Assembly (NCBI RefSeq): GCF_000829055.1
Contig: NZ_AP012544.1
Coordinates: forward strand, 930,001-994,000
Source: Lacticaseibacillus casei DSM 20011 = JCM 1134 = ATCC 393
GTDB taxonomy: Bacteria; Bacillota; Bacilli; Lactobacillales; Lactobacillaceae
DNA: 64,000 bases
Reading direction: 5' to 3'
Positions 53,609 to 62,614 of this stretch are shown here, one piece after another (the first letter of the stretch is position 1; each line of letters starts with the position of its first letter). The position numbers and the translations under genes are program-made. A model generated the notes under the pieces. It searched no databases. It was given only the letters and a program-made list of their open reading frames with translations, and was not told where the DNA came from.

Positions 53609-54925
53609 ATGAGCTATTTACCATTAAGCAAATTTAAGTACAACAATAATGGCACGGGCAGAAAGAGCCCTCAGGAAATTGATGCTGAATATCGACTCAG
53701 ACTTTCAGGGCCGTCCACGGTTAAAACTACGCTCTTCCCTGTACTTGAAAACCCGGCTCTGTTGGATCTCGCGGCCGCAGAAAATAAAGCGATTTCTGTC
53801 TCGAAATACCCTATATTCTTTGTCGAGACACATGACATCAATCTCCTTGTGAGTCGTATTCAGAGTCATTCGGCGACGATTGTCAGTTTAGCCAATCATC
53901 AGCAATTGCCTCCTGTTGCGATTAGAAGTTATTTAAAGAAGCTCTTAAGTAACGAGATTATTTTTACGAACGAAATCGAAGGCGTTCAGACAAATCCTAA
54001 GGAAATTGGAACCATCATTGGTAATTTACAGCAGAAGCCTGGTAGAGTCGAGAAACGGTTGGAGTCTACCATTCGGAAGTATCATGATTCGGCCACTGGT
54101 AGAATGAAGCAGATTAACGGGTTGAAGGATTACCGTGACATTTATGATGAGTTGCTAAAAGGAGAAATCCCGGAAGCAAAGTTGCCCGATGGTAAATTGT
54201 TTAGGAATAAATTTGCATTTATTGGTACAGATGCTCACGCTGTTCATATACCACCTGTTACCGAAAACGAAATTGAAGTGGCCTTGGAACAATTAATCAT
54301 ATTTATGAACAGTGATGATTTGCTTACCCTTGAGAAAGCGGTTATCACGCACTTCATGTTCGAGAATACGCATCCATTTTTGGATGGAAATGGCCGTACC
54401 GGACGATATTTGCTGTCATCGTATCTTTCAAGTAAGCTCGATCCATTTACGGGTTTATCTGTTTCAACCGCTATCCACAACAATCTTTCGACCTATTATC
54501 GGCTCTTTCAAGAAGCTGATAATATTGAAAACAGGGCAGAGCTAACATTCTTTTTAAAAGGGATGTTAAAGATTATCGAAAGTGGTCAAACAGACGTTAT
54601 AAATGAGCTGGAGTCGTCTAAGGAACAGCTGCAATCAACTAGCAAAAAGTTGTATGCGAAGTTCACTGATCTGGATGACGTGATGAAGGAGGTCCTGTAC
54701 GTTCTTCTTCAATCGTATTTATTTACCGAAAGTATCACTTATGGTATACAAGATCGTGATATTGTTGAAGTTCTTAAGCGAACCCCTAACTCGATTCCGA
54801 GGACACGGACTAAACGTGCTATTGATATGCTGGAAAGTAAGAAAATGATTACAAGCGTTTCAAAAAATCCACTTCAGCACGTCATAAGCAAAGAAGTGTT
54901 AGACAAAATACTGCCATCAAAATGA
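53609..54925 (+). CDS. Fic family protein (putative AMP transferase)
   Basis: This 438-residue protein has the Fic core HPFLDGNGRTGRY (about residue 254), with all catalytic residues (His, Asp, Asn, Arg) present. FTNEIEGVQT near residue 120 matches the [S/T]-x-x-x-E-[G/N] inhibitory motif placed before the core, so it is a self-inhibited class II type. The C-terminal winged-helix-like region (about 350-438) may bind DNA or a target. Fic proteins usually transfer AMP to a Tyr, Ser or Thr. There is no adjacent small antitoxin gene. GAAGGTGG precedes the ATG. Confidence 0.92.
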   Translation: MSYLPLSKFKYNNNGTGRKSPQEIDAEYRLRLSGPSTVKTTLFPVLENPALLDLAAAENKAISVSKYPIFFVETHDINLLVSRIQSHSATIVSLANHQQLPPVAIRSYLKKLLSNEIIFTNEIEGVQTNPKEIGTIIGNLQQKPGRVEKRLESTIRKYHDSATGRMKQINGLKDYRDIYDELLKGEIPEAKLPDGKLFRNKFAFIGTDAHAVHIPPVTENEIEVALEQLIIFMNSDDLLTLEKAVITHFMFENTHPFLDGNGRTGRYLLSSYLSSKLDPFTGLSVSTAIHNNLSTYYRLFQEADNIENRAELTFFLKGMLKIIESGQTDVINELESSKEQLQSTSKKLYAKFTDLDDVMKEVLYVLLQSYLFTESITYGIQDRDIVEVLKRTPNSIPRTRTKRAIDMLESKKMITSVSKNPLQHVISKEVLDKILPSK

Positions 54926-54987
54926 TTACAGACTAACAAAGGCACTGAACCGTTTGAGATTTATTAGTTTTTTTACCGTGTAAGCAA

Positions 54988-55023
54988 AAGGCCTTCCCGA
55001 AAAACACAGACGGAAGGCTTTTT
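54988..55023 (+). terminator. Terminator after the Fic gene
   Basis: AAGGCCTTCCCG and CGGAAGGCTTTTT form an imperfect 10-11 bp stem. The same hairpin could also end the leftward tRNA transcript. Confidence 0.75.
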
Positions 55024-55062
55024 GTGGATTTTATGTTAGTCGATTTTGGTATGCTATAATGA

Positions 55063-55136
55063 TGCGGCAGGAGAGAATCGAACTCTCAACCTACGGCTTA
55101 GGAGGCCGGCGCTCTATCCGATTGAGCTACTACCGC
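55063..55136 (-). tRNA. tRNA-Arg (CCU)
   Basis: The minus strand has acceptor arms GCGGTAG and CTGCCGC (with one G-U pair), D-arm GCTCAATCGGATAGAGC, anticodon loop CTCCTAA giving anticodon CCU, and T-arm GAGAGTTCGATTCTCTC. CCA is not encoded. It reads AGG codons. Confidence 0.95.
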
Positions 55137-55185
55137 GGAACATTCACAAGTTTAAACTAAACCTGCGTTTAGGGCAAATTAATCG

Positions 55186-55313
55186 GAGAGCGTGAACTGG
55201 CGCGGTTAGAAGTCGGAGTGTAAGCGGCCTCAGGCGTGATGGCCCGGTCTTGGCCATTGCGCCTGAGGTCCTTACACGTAGACTTCTGCGCCAGTGAGCG
55301 CGTTTTCGCGGCA
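55186..55313. repeat. Palindromic intergenic element A, copy 3 (inverted)
   Basis: This is a full copy in the opposite orientation to copy 2. Stem blocks are ACTGGCGC, AGAAGTC, GTGTAAG, CCTCAGGCG and ATGGCC with their complements. Several differ from copy 2 by paired changes on both arms. It lies just beside the tRNA-Arg gene. Confidence 0.88.
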
Positions 55314-55379
55314 GTATCGGTACGGGTCGGGTTTTGACCATTGCGCCCAAGGCCCTTACACGCAGATTTCGGGGCTGAC
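55314..55379. repeat. Partial element A directly after copy 3
   Basis: The stretch TTGACCATTGCGCCCAAGGC, then CTTACACGCAGATTTC matches the right half of element A. It is a half-copy in the same orientation as copy 3, so this gap holds one and a half elements in tandem. Confidence 0.7.
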
Positions 55380-55527
55380 AAACGGTTTATGGAAGCGAAA
55401 TGAATGGCAAAAAAAGCGCCAAGCAGCCTGTCATTCTTATGCCGTCAATGATCGGTGAATAACCTCGTCTCCTTCAGCAACACGTTAACTGATCCAAAAT
55501 CCACCCATACCAAAGGAGGATGCCCAC

Positions 55528-56250
55528 ATGCAAGCTTTCATGAATGTTTATGTCCCCGGATGGTTGATCTTCATTGGTGGCATCCTGCTCATTAGCGCGG
55601 TTAATGGTGCGACGGTTCAAGCCATGGTAAATCATGCTGGCCGGTCGAACACGCAAATATGGTACATGAAGCCAGGCATTTTTGTTCATGAGCTGTTGCA
55701 TGCGGCTGTTGCGCGATTATTTGGGTTACAGGTGACGAATTTTTCGTTGCGGGCTGATCCGTTGCAAGGCAGCGCCGCACATGTCAGTTTGCGTTATGAT
55801 CGGCATAATCCGCTTGCCCAGCTGGGGTTGTTTTTATCCAGCAGCGCACCGGTTTGGGGCATCAGCATTGTCTTGTTGGTCCTTGGTCGGTGGGCGCTTT
55901 TCCCGGCAGGCAATCAAGTGTGGCAAGTGCTTGCGGCTTCATCGAGCCTCAGTGAAAAATGGGTCATGATGCGCGGCATGGTGGCGATTAACTGGCAGTG
56001 GTTGGCTATTTTTCTAGTCGTGACCCTGATTTTGACGCCGGGTGTCGCTTTATCGCATCGCGACCTGCAGAATATGTGGCAAAGTGCGCCGGTGGCGTTT
56101 TTAGGCACCATGGTCATTTTCTATCTCTTCCTCACGTTCTGGCCAGCCGGCTTTGCGTGGTGGACTTCGTTGAATTTGAATTTATTGCTACTAGATTTAA
56201 TGGTGTTAGGTTTTAGTCTGGTTATTTGGTTTGTGGTTAATTTGCTTTGA
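55528..56250 (+). CDS. Membrane metalloprotease-like protein with HExxH
   Basis: This 240-residue protein has about six hydrophobic segments and a zinc motif within the second one: FVHELLHAAVARLFG (HExxH, about residue 54). The layout resembles the small M50-like membrane proteases or DUF3267-like proteins in Firmicutes. A second metal ligand is not obvious; GVALSHRDL near 175 is a candidate. Function is unknown. AAAGGAGG precedes the ATG by seven bases. Confidence 0.72.
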   Translation: MQAFMNVYVPGWLIFIGGILLISAVNGATVQAMVNHAGRSNTQIWYMKPGIFVHELLHAAVARLFGLQVTNFSLRADPLQGSAAHVSLRYDRHNPLAQLGLFLSSSAPVWGISIVLLVLGRWALFPAGNQVWQVLAASSSLSEKWVMMRGMVAINWQWLAIFLVVTLILTPGVALSHRDLQNMWQSAPVAFLGTMVIFYLFLTFWPAGFAWWTSLNLNLLLLDLMVLGFSLVIWFVVNLL

Positions 56251-56373
56251 ACGTGATCATTAGTGGCAGTTGGATGGCGTAACATATCTAAGGTGATACT
56301 TTTGAAAAGGGCATCTGCCATAGTTATCAAAATCTATAATTGAGGCAAACAAAAACCGGTTAGGGGGAGAAGT

Positions 56374-58161
56374 ATGGTTGTCACGCAACCAACAACGATT
56401 TTAAAAGAAAAATTCGGTTACCATCATTTTCGAACCGGCCAAAAACAGGCAATTGATCGCGTGACGGCGGGAGAAAGTACCTTAGTCGTGATGCCGACCG
56501 GTGGTGGTAAGTCGTTGTGCTACCAGGTGCCAGCTATGTTACTGCCGGGATTGACATTGGTGGTGTCGCCTTTGATTGCCTTGATGAAGGATCAGGTTGA
56601 CGCGTTAAATGACAACGATATTCCAGCAACGTTTATCAACAGCACGCTTGATTTTCAGACAATTAACGAGCGACTGAATCAGGCAAAATCGGGGCAGATT
56701 AAGTTGTTGTATGTGGCTCCGGAACGATTTGACAACGACTGGTTTGTGCAGCAACTTGCTGCGACACATGTGGCACTTTTTGCGATTGATGAAGCCCATT
56801 GTATTTCGCAGTGGGGCCATGATTTCCGGCCGAGTTATCTGAATCTTGCCCAGGTCGCTGCCCAATTGCCGGCACATCCGCCTGTAATTGCTTTGACTGC
56901 AACCGCTACGCCGCGGGTCAGTCAGGATATTTGTCAGCGGCTGATGATTCCGGATGATGGGGTCATCAATACCGGATTTGAACGCGATAACCTCAGCTTT
57001 AAGGTGGTTCGTGATCAGGATGAAGATCGTTATCTGTTGGACTATCTTAAACTCAACGTCGATCAATCCGGTATTATTTACCCGAGCACTCGCAAAGAGG
57101 TAGATCGCCTCTATACGTTCTTAGAACATAAAAAGTTACCAGTGGCAAAGTATCACGCCGGTATGACTGAAAAGCAGCGGGCAGCCAATCAAGAAGATTT
57201 TCTGTTTGATCGCAAGCCGATTATGATTGCAACGAATGCATTTGGCATGGGCATCGATAAAAGCAACGTTCGTTTTGTCATTCATGCCCAAATTCCCAAG
57301 GATCTGGAGTCTTATTATCAAGAAGCCGGGCGGGCCGGACGGGATGGCTTACCAAGTGAAGCCATTTTGTTATTCAAGCCGCAAGATTTACAGGTTCAAC
57401 GGTTCTTCATTGACCAATCCGAAGGTGACGAGGCGCACAAACAGCGGCAATATGACAAGCTAAAAACAATGGAACGTTATGCCAATACCGACCAGTGTCT
57501 GCAACAGTTCATTCTGGATTATTTTGGGCAAACAGGAACTAAGCCATGCGGCCGCTGCTCTAATTGTCTTGATGATCGCGAATCGGTTGACGTGACCATC
57601 GATGCCCAGAAGGTGTTGTCATGTGTCGTACGGCTCCATGAACGGTTTGGCAAAGGCGTTGTTGCCCAAGTACTGGCAGGGGCGCACAATCAGCGTGTCT
57701 TGTCGTTTCACTTAGATCAGCTGTCCACATACGGCTTGATGCAAAATCGCCGTCAGCGTGACATCACGACGTTTATCGACTTTTTGACAGCTGGCGGGTA
57801 TCTCGAGACCCGCGGCGGCCAGTATCCGACACTTGGGCTTACCGCCAAGGGAGCCGAGGTTTTACGCGGCCAGGCAACTGTTTTCCAGAAAACCGCGCAG
57901 AAAGCGAAGCAAACACTGGAAGTCGATGACACAGTCTTCCAGGAATTGCGCAGTACTCGGGGTCAGTTGGCAAAACAACAGCATTTGCCGCCTTACATGA
58001 TTTTTTCGGACAAAACGCTAAAGGCGATCGGCAGCGCGATGCCGCAAACGATGGACGAGTTTTTGGCTGTTAAAGGGGTCGGCCAAGCCAAACTCGACAA
58101 ATACGGTCAAATCTTTTTGGATGTCTTAAAGGCGATCCAACCGGAAAAAGCGCAAAGGTAA
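56374..58161 (+). CDS. recQ: ATP-dependent DNA helicase RecQ
   Basis: This 595-residue RecQ helicase has the motif 0 region (FGYHHFRTGQKQAIDRV), Walker A (MPTGGGKSLCYQ), DEAH (IDEAHCISQWGHDFRP), III (LTATATPRV) and VI (QEAGRAGRDG). The zinc-binding Cys cluster (CLQQFILDYF, CGRCSNC) follows, then the winged helix and a C-terminal HRDC domain (about 520-590). It unwinds recombination intermediates. GGGGGAG precedes the ATG. Confidence 0.97.
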   Translation: MVVTQPTTILKEKFGYHHFRTGQKQAIDRVTAGESTLVVMPTGGGKSLCYQVPAMLLPGLTLVVSPLIALMKDQVDALNDNDIPATFINSTLDFQTINERLNQAKSGQIKLLYVAPERFDNDWFVQQLAATHVALFAIDEAHCISQWGHDFRPSYLNLAQVAAQLPAHPPVIALTATATPRVSQDICQRLMIPDDGVINTGFERDNLSFKVVRDQDEDRYLLDYLKLNVDQSGIIYPSTRKEVDRLYTFLEHKKLPVAKYHAGMTEKQRAANQEDFLFDRKPIMIATNAFGMGIDKSNVRFVIHAQIPKDLESYYQEAGRAGRDGLPSEAILLFKPQDLQVQRFFIDQSEGDEAHKQRQYDKLKTMERYANTDQCLQQFILDYFGQTGTKPCGRCSNCLDDRESVDVTIDAQKVLSCVVRLHERFGKGVVAQVLAGAHNQRVLSFHLDQLSTYGLMQNRRQRDITTFIDFLTAGGYLETRGGQYPTLGLTAKGAEVLRGQATVFQKTAQKAKQTLEVDDTVFQELRSTRGQLAKQQHLPPYMIFSDKTLKAIGSAMPQTMDEFLAVKGVGQAKLDKYGQIFLDVLKAIQPEKAQR

Positions 58162-58300
58162 GTCGACTGGCATATCAATCAAACAAGCTGGATCATAACT
58201 TATAGCTACAATAAAAAGGTGAACAACTCTATGCGATAATCCCTTTATGGTTGTCAGATGAAATATCATAATTCATCTGATGATCATGGAGGGATTTTCT

Positions 58301-58978
58301 ATGCCCAGATCTAAGCATACAGCTCAAGAAAAGTTACTCATATTGGAGGAGTTCAGACATTCGAATATAAGTATCAGTAGTTTCTCCCGTCAACACGGTC
58401 TTGGTGATCGCACATTACAACGTTGGCAGGCGCGCTATGAACGCGATGGGATTAAGGGATTAGAGGAAGCTCGAAAGAATCAACATTATACCAAGGAACA
58501 AAAGCTTGAAGCAGTACTTGCTTATCTCAGTGGTGAAGGGTCATTAGCCGAAGTCACGATGCAATTTGGTCTGCGCTCATCAACACAATTGCAAAGATGG
58601 ATAGCCATGTATAATAGGGATCATCAATCTTTGACGGCTTCACCGTCTAGAAAGCAGGTCCCCACCATGAGTCGTACAACCACCTTCGAAGAACGCATTA
58701 AAGTCGTTGAATATGTCACTAAGGGTAAGCACTCCTATACTGAAGCGGCAGCCCATTTTGATGTGTCTTATCAACAGGCACGGTCTTGGGTGATCAAGGC
58801 TCGCGAAGGCGGTTATGAGACGCTGGTAGATAACCGTGGTCACCACAAAGACAAGCGTGATCTAACCGAATTAGACAAGGCCAAACTGCGCATTCGTCAA
58901 CTAGAAGCTGAGCTCAAGGACAAAGAGCTAGTGGAGGCCTTTGTAAAAAAATTACTGGAAATCCAGCACAAGGAGTGA
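58301..58978 (+). CDS. IS3-family transposase OrfA
   Basis: This protein of about 225 residues has three helix-turn-helix-like repeats of the InsE type (for example FSRQHGLGDRTLQRWQARYE) and a C-terminal leucine zipper (KLRIRQLEAELKDKELVEAF). A run of seven A at 58945-58951 in phase A-AAA-AAA is a typical slippery site for -1 frameshifting into OrfB, giving the active fusion. GGAGGG precedes the ATG at 58301. Confidence 0.93.
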   Translation: MPRSKHTAQEKLLILEEFRHSNISISSFSRQHGLGDRTLQRWQARYERDGIKGLEEARKNQHYTKEQKLEAVLAYLSGEGSLAEVTMQFGLRSSTQLQRWIAMYNRDHQSLTASPSRKQVPTMSRTTTFEERIKVVEYVTKGKHSYTEAAAHFDVSYQQARSWVIKAREGGYETLVDNRGHHKDKRDLTELDKAKLRIRQLEAELKDKELVEAFVKKLLEIQHKE

Positions 58979-59868
58979 TCAAACAACACCGACAAGCTTA
59001 CCGTGCCATCGAAGAAGTTAGTCAAGGCCAACATGGCGCTGTCACAAAGTTATTGGACGTTATTGGCATCAGCCGTCAAGCTTATTACAAAGGCTTAAGG
59101 CGGGAGGAAACAGTGTGGGAGGTCCACGATCGGCGGCTTAAGGAGCGGACTCAATATTGGTTTGATTTTCATCGCCAAGGCATTGGTGCTGGGAATCTTC
59201 TGATCAACTTACAACAAGATGAGCTGATTGACTTTCCGATCACGATCAAACAAGTTCGTCGCGTCATGCGCGAGCTTGACATTCGATGTCAGATCCGCCA
59301 AAAACGGCATAGTCGCGTCAAGCAATCTGAACAGTACCTGCAAGACAATGTGCTCAATCAATGTTTCTACGTGGAACGCCCTAATCAAGTCTGGCTAGCC
59401 GACTCAACCGAGTTGAAATACGGTATCAACGGCGAGTACAAGATGCGCCTCAGTGGCGTTCTTGACCTCTATGGCCGCAATCTGTTGGCTTACAACCTGA
59501 GTGCAACCGAAACAACCGCTGCCGAGATTCAGGTCTTCCAGCGCGCTTTCACTCGCGCTGGCAACGTCCATCCGCTCATTCATACTGATCGTGGTTCCGC
59601 CTATACATCCAAGGCATTCAACCGCTACCTCAACCAATTTGAAGTCACACGAAGTATGTCACGGCCGGGAACGCCCTATGACAACGCACCGATAGAGCGC
59701 TGGTGGAACGAGTTTAAACTGCGGTGGATGGATCGTCATCCAATGGCAAAGACTTACAAGGAATTCGTCAAGCTCGTTGAAGACGGGATCCACTATTTCA
59801 ATCACGACAACCGTTCAGGACAAAGAGACGGCCTTACCCCAGAAGAATACTGGAATAAGGCCATCTAA
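58975..59868 (+). CDS. IS3-family transposase OrfB (integrase core)
   Basis: This protein of 297 residues has the DDE catalytic core: first Asp in WLADSTELKYG, second in LIHTDRGSAYTS and the Glu in PIERWWNEFK. The frame is -1 relative to OrfA and open back through the A7 slip site, so it is made mainly as an OrfAB fusion; a GTG at 58975 allows separate start. Length is normal and no stops are present, so the element looks active. Confidence 0.94.
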   Translation: MIKQHRQAYRAIEEVSQGQHGAVTKLLDVIGISRQAYYKGLRREETVWEVHDRRLKERTQYWFDFHRQGIGAGNLLINLQQDELIDFPITIKQVRRVMRELDIRCQIRQKRHSRVKQSEQYLQDNVLNQCFYVERPNQVWLADSTELKYGINGEYKMRLSGVLDLYGRNLLAYNLSATETTAAEIQVFQRAFTRAGNVHPLIHTDRGSAYTSKAFNRYLNQFEVTRSMSRPGTPYDNAPIERWWNEFKLRWMDRHPMAKTYKEFVKLVEDGIHYFNHDNRSGQRDGLTPEEYWNKAI

Positions 59869-59981
59869 AGGCTACCAAAATTTTATATTATTTCATCTGT
59901 CAACTTGACAGGGCCGACCGCACTATACGAGTGTGTTCACCTTTTGGTTTCTTAAGGTAATTTCGTGGGCGATATAAGAAT

Positions 59982-60181
59982 GAGTGCCAAAGCGGAGCAA
60001 TCGTAGGCCAGATGGGGCTCAGCAGTGGAAACAACACAGCGACCGTTTTTTGTCGCTGATGTTGTTAGGCGACTTTGAGACAGCGGTTTTCTGGCTCAAA
60101 GCGCCGTCACAGCGTTCCAGCACCATCTGGCCGGAGATTGCGGAGTTTGGCACGGCTCAGAACTTATTGCCTAAGCTTTTT
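59982..60181. repeat. MITE-like element B, copy 2
   Basis: The same terminal arms as at 39667-39813 (left GTGCCAAAGCGGAGCAATCG, right 60125-60153) enclose a longer middle of about 100 bases with its own GCGACCG...CGCTG hairpin. The right flank (CGG, then GAACTTA and TGCCT, ending in TTTTT) is also shared. It lies 36 bases past the outer IS3 end. Confidence 0.75.
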
Positions 60182-60265
60182 GATCGTTCGGAATCCGTTG
60201 AACTATGAACATTCTTATAAAATTATAGTTCAGTTTCTTTATAAGGCTGTAATGGTGCTGAAACA

Positions 60266-61501
60266 TTACGCCCAGTCGCCGTTGCGGAAGATGGGTACCA
60301 CAGTGCCGTCAGGTTTAATGCCATCAATGTTCGTGCTGGCGGAGCCCATCATGAAGTCAACATGGGTAGGACTTTGATTTAAGCCGGCTGCCCTTCGTTG
60401 TTCGGCGTTCATTGCCACGCCGTCTTTGACTGAAAATGGGTAGGCTTGGCCGAGTGCCATGTGGTCTGACGCATTTTCGTCATAAAGGGTATTGAAGAAA
60501 ATGAGTCCGGATTGCGAGATGGGGGATGGATCCGGCACCAGCGACACTTCGCCTAGTGAACGGGCGCCAGGCGTTTTGAGTAGGTTTTGCAAAACATCAT
60601 TCCCCCGATCGGCATGGGCGTTCACAACTTGCCCGTTTTTAAACGTAAATTGCATGCCTTCCAGGATCTGGCCGCTGTAGCTAAGGGGCTTGGTCGAAAC
60701 AACCGTGCCGTCGATTCGCCGGAAATCCGGAGCCGTGAAGACCTCTTCAGTCGGCATGTTGGCCATGAATTCTTCGCCACGCGGATTGAAAGCACCGGCT
60801 CCCTTCCAAATGTGATTCTTCGGCAAGCCGACGACCAAATCCGTGCCTGGCGCCATGTAATGCAGCTGATCAAATTGTTCATTCGTCAGCCATTTCGCCT
60901 TTGCGCTCAATTTCTGATCGTGCGCTTTCCAAGCGGCTTCGGGATCAGGATGGTCGATGCGGGTAGTTTTGAAAATCGCTTCCCACAACCGGTCAGTTGC
61001 TTCTTGCGGCGTTTTGGCGTCAGGGAAGACTTTCTGCGCCCATGCTGGACTGGCGGCACCGATAATTGTCCAGCTAATGCTCATTGAGCTGATGGCGTTC
61101 ATCAGGCGTTGGTAGGCTTTCGTGAAAGCTTCCTGATAGTTGGCAATTCTTGTCGGATCAATGGCAGCTAAATTGTCCGGGTCACTCGAGATGACGGTGA
61201 TCCGTTTGGCTTGGTGATCGACCCAGTAATCAAATTGGCCTTTAACAAAAGGCGGAATATTGAAGAGGCGGTCCTCGGCCATATGCGCCATGTCCAGACG
61301 TTTGAGTGTATCGTCAGACCACTGAACCTGAACTTCCGCGGCACCGCGTTGATAGGCGGCGGCAACAATCAGGCGGGCAAGTGGGGCCTGGTCCACGGCA
61401 ATCTGCAGATAGACGGTATCGCCGGGTTTGACGGCAACACCAATGTCCACCGCCAGATCGGCGTATTGTTTAAGCTTTTCGTTAAAGTTGGCTAATGGCA
61501 T
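60266..61501 (-). CDS. pepS: M29 family aminopeptidase (PepS type)
   Basis: This protein of about 411 residues is a thermophilic-type aminopeptidase that removes N-terminal residues from peptides. Metal-ligand regions of the family are seen: EEFMANMPTEEVFTAPD (two Glu), the STKPLSYSGQ region, then GEVSLVPDPSPI and FFNTLYDENASDHMALGQAY with His and Asp. The start is the ATG at 61501 after GGAGGG; the longer frame up to 61594 lacks a ribosome site. It is transcribed alone. Confidence 0.93.
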   Translation of the reverse strand: MPLANFNEKLKQYADLAVDIGVAVKPGDTVYLQIAVDQAPLARLIVAAAYQRGAAEVQVQWSDDTLKRLDMAHMAEDRLFNIPPFVKGQFDYWVDHQAKRITVISSDPDNLAAIDPTRIANYQEAFTKAYQRLMNAISSMSISWTIIGAASPAWAQKVFPDAKTPQEATDRLWEAIFKTTRIDHPDPEAAWKAHDQKLSAKAKWLTNEQFDQLHYMAPGTDLVVGLPKNHIWKGAGAFNPRGEEFMANMPTEEVFTAPDFRRIDGTVVSTKPLSYSGQILEGMQFTFKNGQVVNAHADRGNDVLQNLLKTPGARSLGEVSLVPDPSPISQSGLIFFNTLYDENASDHMALGQAYPFSVKDGVAMNAEQRRAAGLNQSPTHVDFMMGSASTNIDGIKPDGTVVPIFRNGDWA

Positions 61502-61776
61502 AATGGAATCCCTCCAAGTAGTTTGGCAACAGTTTACCATAGTCAGATCGCTGACTGACGTAAGATGCCTCGGGCTGGCATCAAAAAATGTCAAAATAAA
61601 TTAAGAAAAACTGAAATTTCTTTATGAATTCTGTTCCTTTATGCTTTCATCTCTGGTAAAATAACAGCAAGGTACGGGGTATATCTTTTGGAGTGGAGAT
61701 GTTGCCCCAAGTGTCTAAAATTTAGTTGTGTGCAAGTTAGTTTTAAATAACTTTTAAAGAAAGTAAGGGGAACAAT

Positions 61777-62385
61777 ATGGCACGAAAGAAAACTATCACG
61801 CATGATCAGATTCTCAATGCAGCATATGATCTGGTCGTGGAACAAGGCTTTAAGAGTTTTACCGCACGAAATATTGCGAAGAAGATGAACTGCTCAACCC
61901 AGCCGATTTATTTAGAATTCAAGAATATGGCTGAATTAAAGCAAGCCGTCATGGATCGAATTAAAGAACTGTTGGCATTGAAGATGGCGAAGCATTATAC
62001 GAATGATCCGGTTGTTGACTTGGGGTTGGCTTACATTTACTTTGCACTAGAGAATCGTCCGCTTTACCGCGCGGTTTTTGTTGAAGATCATTTTGGGGTT
62101 GACGAGATGCGCGAATATGCAATGAGTACGGCTATGCGCGTCTTTGATGCTTATGAACCTGCCAAAAACTTAAGCGAAGCGCAATTGCGCAACACGATTT
62201 GTGGGGTATGGATTGTCGCAACCGGGATTGCTAATTTGATGGCACCGGGCTTCATCGATATCACCCGCGATCAAATGGTCGACATTTTAACCGCTGTGAC
62301 GCAAGACTTTATTGTCAATGGTCGGTTTTCAGACGACCCGCGAATCTCATGGTTTGAAAAAGCCCAAATCGCACAAGGATATTAA
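61777..62385 (+). CDS. TetR-family transcriptional regulator
   Basis: This 202-residue repressor-type protein has an N-terminal HTH (ILNAAYDLVVEQGFKSFTAR, then NIAKKMNCSTQPIYLEFKNM) and a helical ligand/dimer domain. AAGTAAGGGG precedes the ATG. The target gene is not evident: neighbours are a peptidase and a DUF2252 gene. The terminator at 62449-62498 separates it from the next gene. Confidence 0.92.
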   Translation: MARKKTITHDQILNAAYDLVVEQGFKSFTARNIAKKMNCSTQPIYLEFKNMAELKQAVMDRIKELLALKMAKHYTNDPVVDLGLAYIYFALENRPLYRAVFVEDHFGVDEMREYAMSTAMRVFDAYEPAKNLSEAQLRNTICGVWIVATGIANLMAPGFIDITRDQMVDILTAVTQDFIVNGRFSDDPRISWFEKAQIAQGY

Positions 62386-62448
62386 ACGATAAACTGGGGA
62401 ACATCGTTTTTCCGTGCGTCATGTTGTCTATAAACTAATGTGAATAAA

Positions 62449-62498
62449 AACCTGCTTGCCAATTGACCGGTGTAAGGTCGCCTGCAAGCAGGTTTTTT
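62449..62498. terminator. Terminator after the TetR gene
   Basis: AACCTGCTTGC (62449-62459) pairs with GCAAGCAGGTT (62484-62494), followed by TTTT. Confidence 0.85.
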
Positions 62499-62614
62499 GT
62501 TGCTCCAGCGCTCACAGTACTGGAAAACCGCCCAACAATGTGCTACTTTTGACTTACCAAGTGTTATCCTATCAAAATGAAACGGACGGCACCTAAACCA
62601 AAAAGGAGTCAGTT

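Larger units (their letters stand above)
58214..59945 (+). mobile_element. IS3-family element, with extended inverted ends
   Basis: The element holds two overlapping transposase frames. The inner ends GTTGTCAGATGAAATA (58250-58265) and its near complement (59889-59904) are the clearest inverted repeats. Further out, AAAAGGTGAACA at 58214-58225 is inverted exactly at 59934-59945, so the inverted region spans about 52 bp with gaps. Exact ends and a target duplication could not be fixed; true ends lie between these limits. It sits between recQ and the element B copy. Confidence 0.8.

Noticed and set aside
59984..60377. Overlapping short frames after the IS3 element
   Set aside because: They lie in element B copy 2 and the end of pepS, without starts or family likeness.
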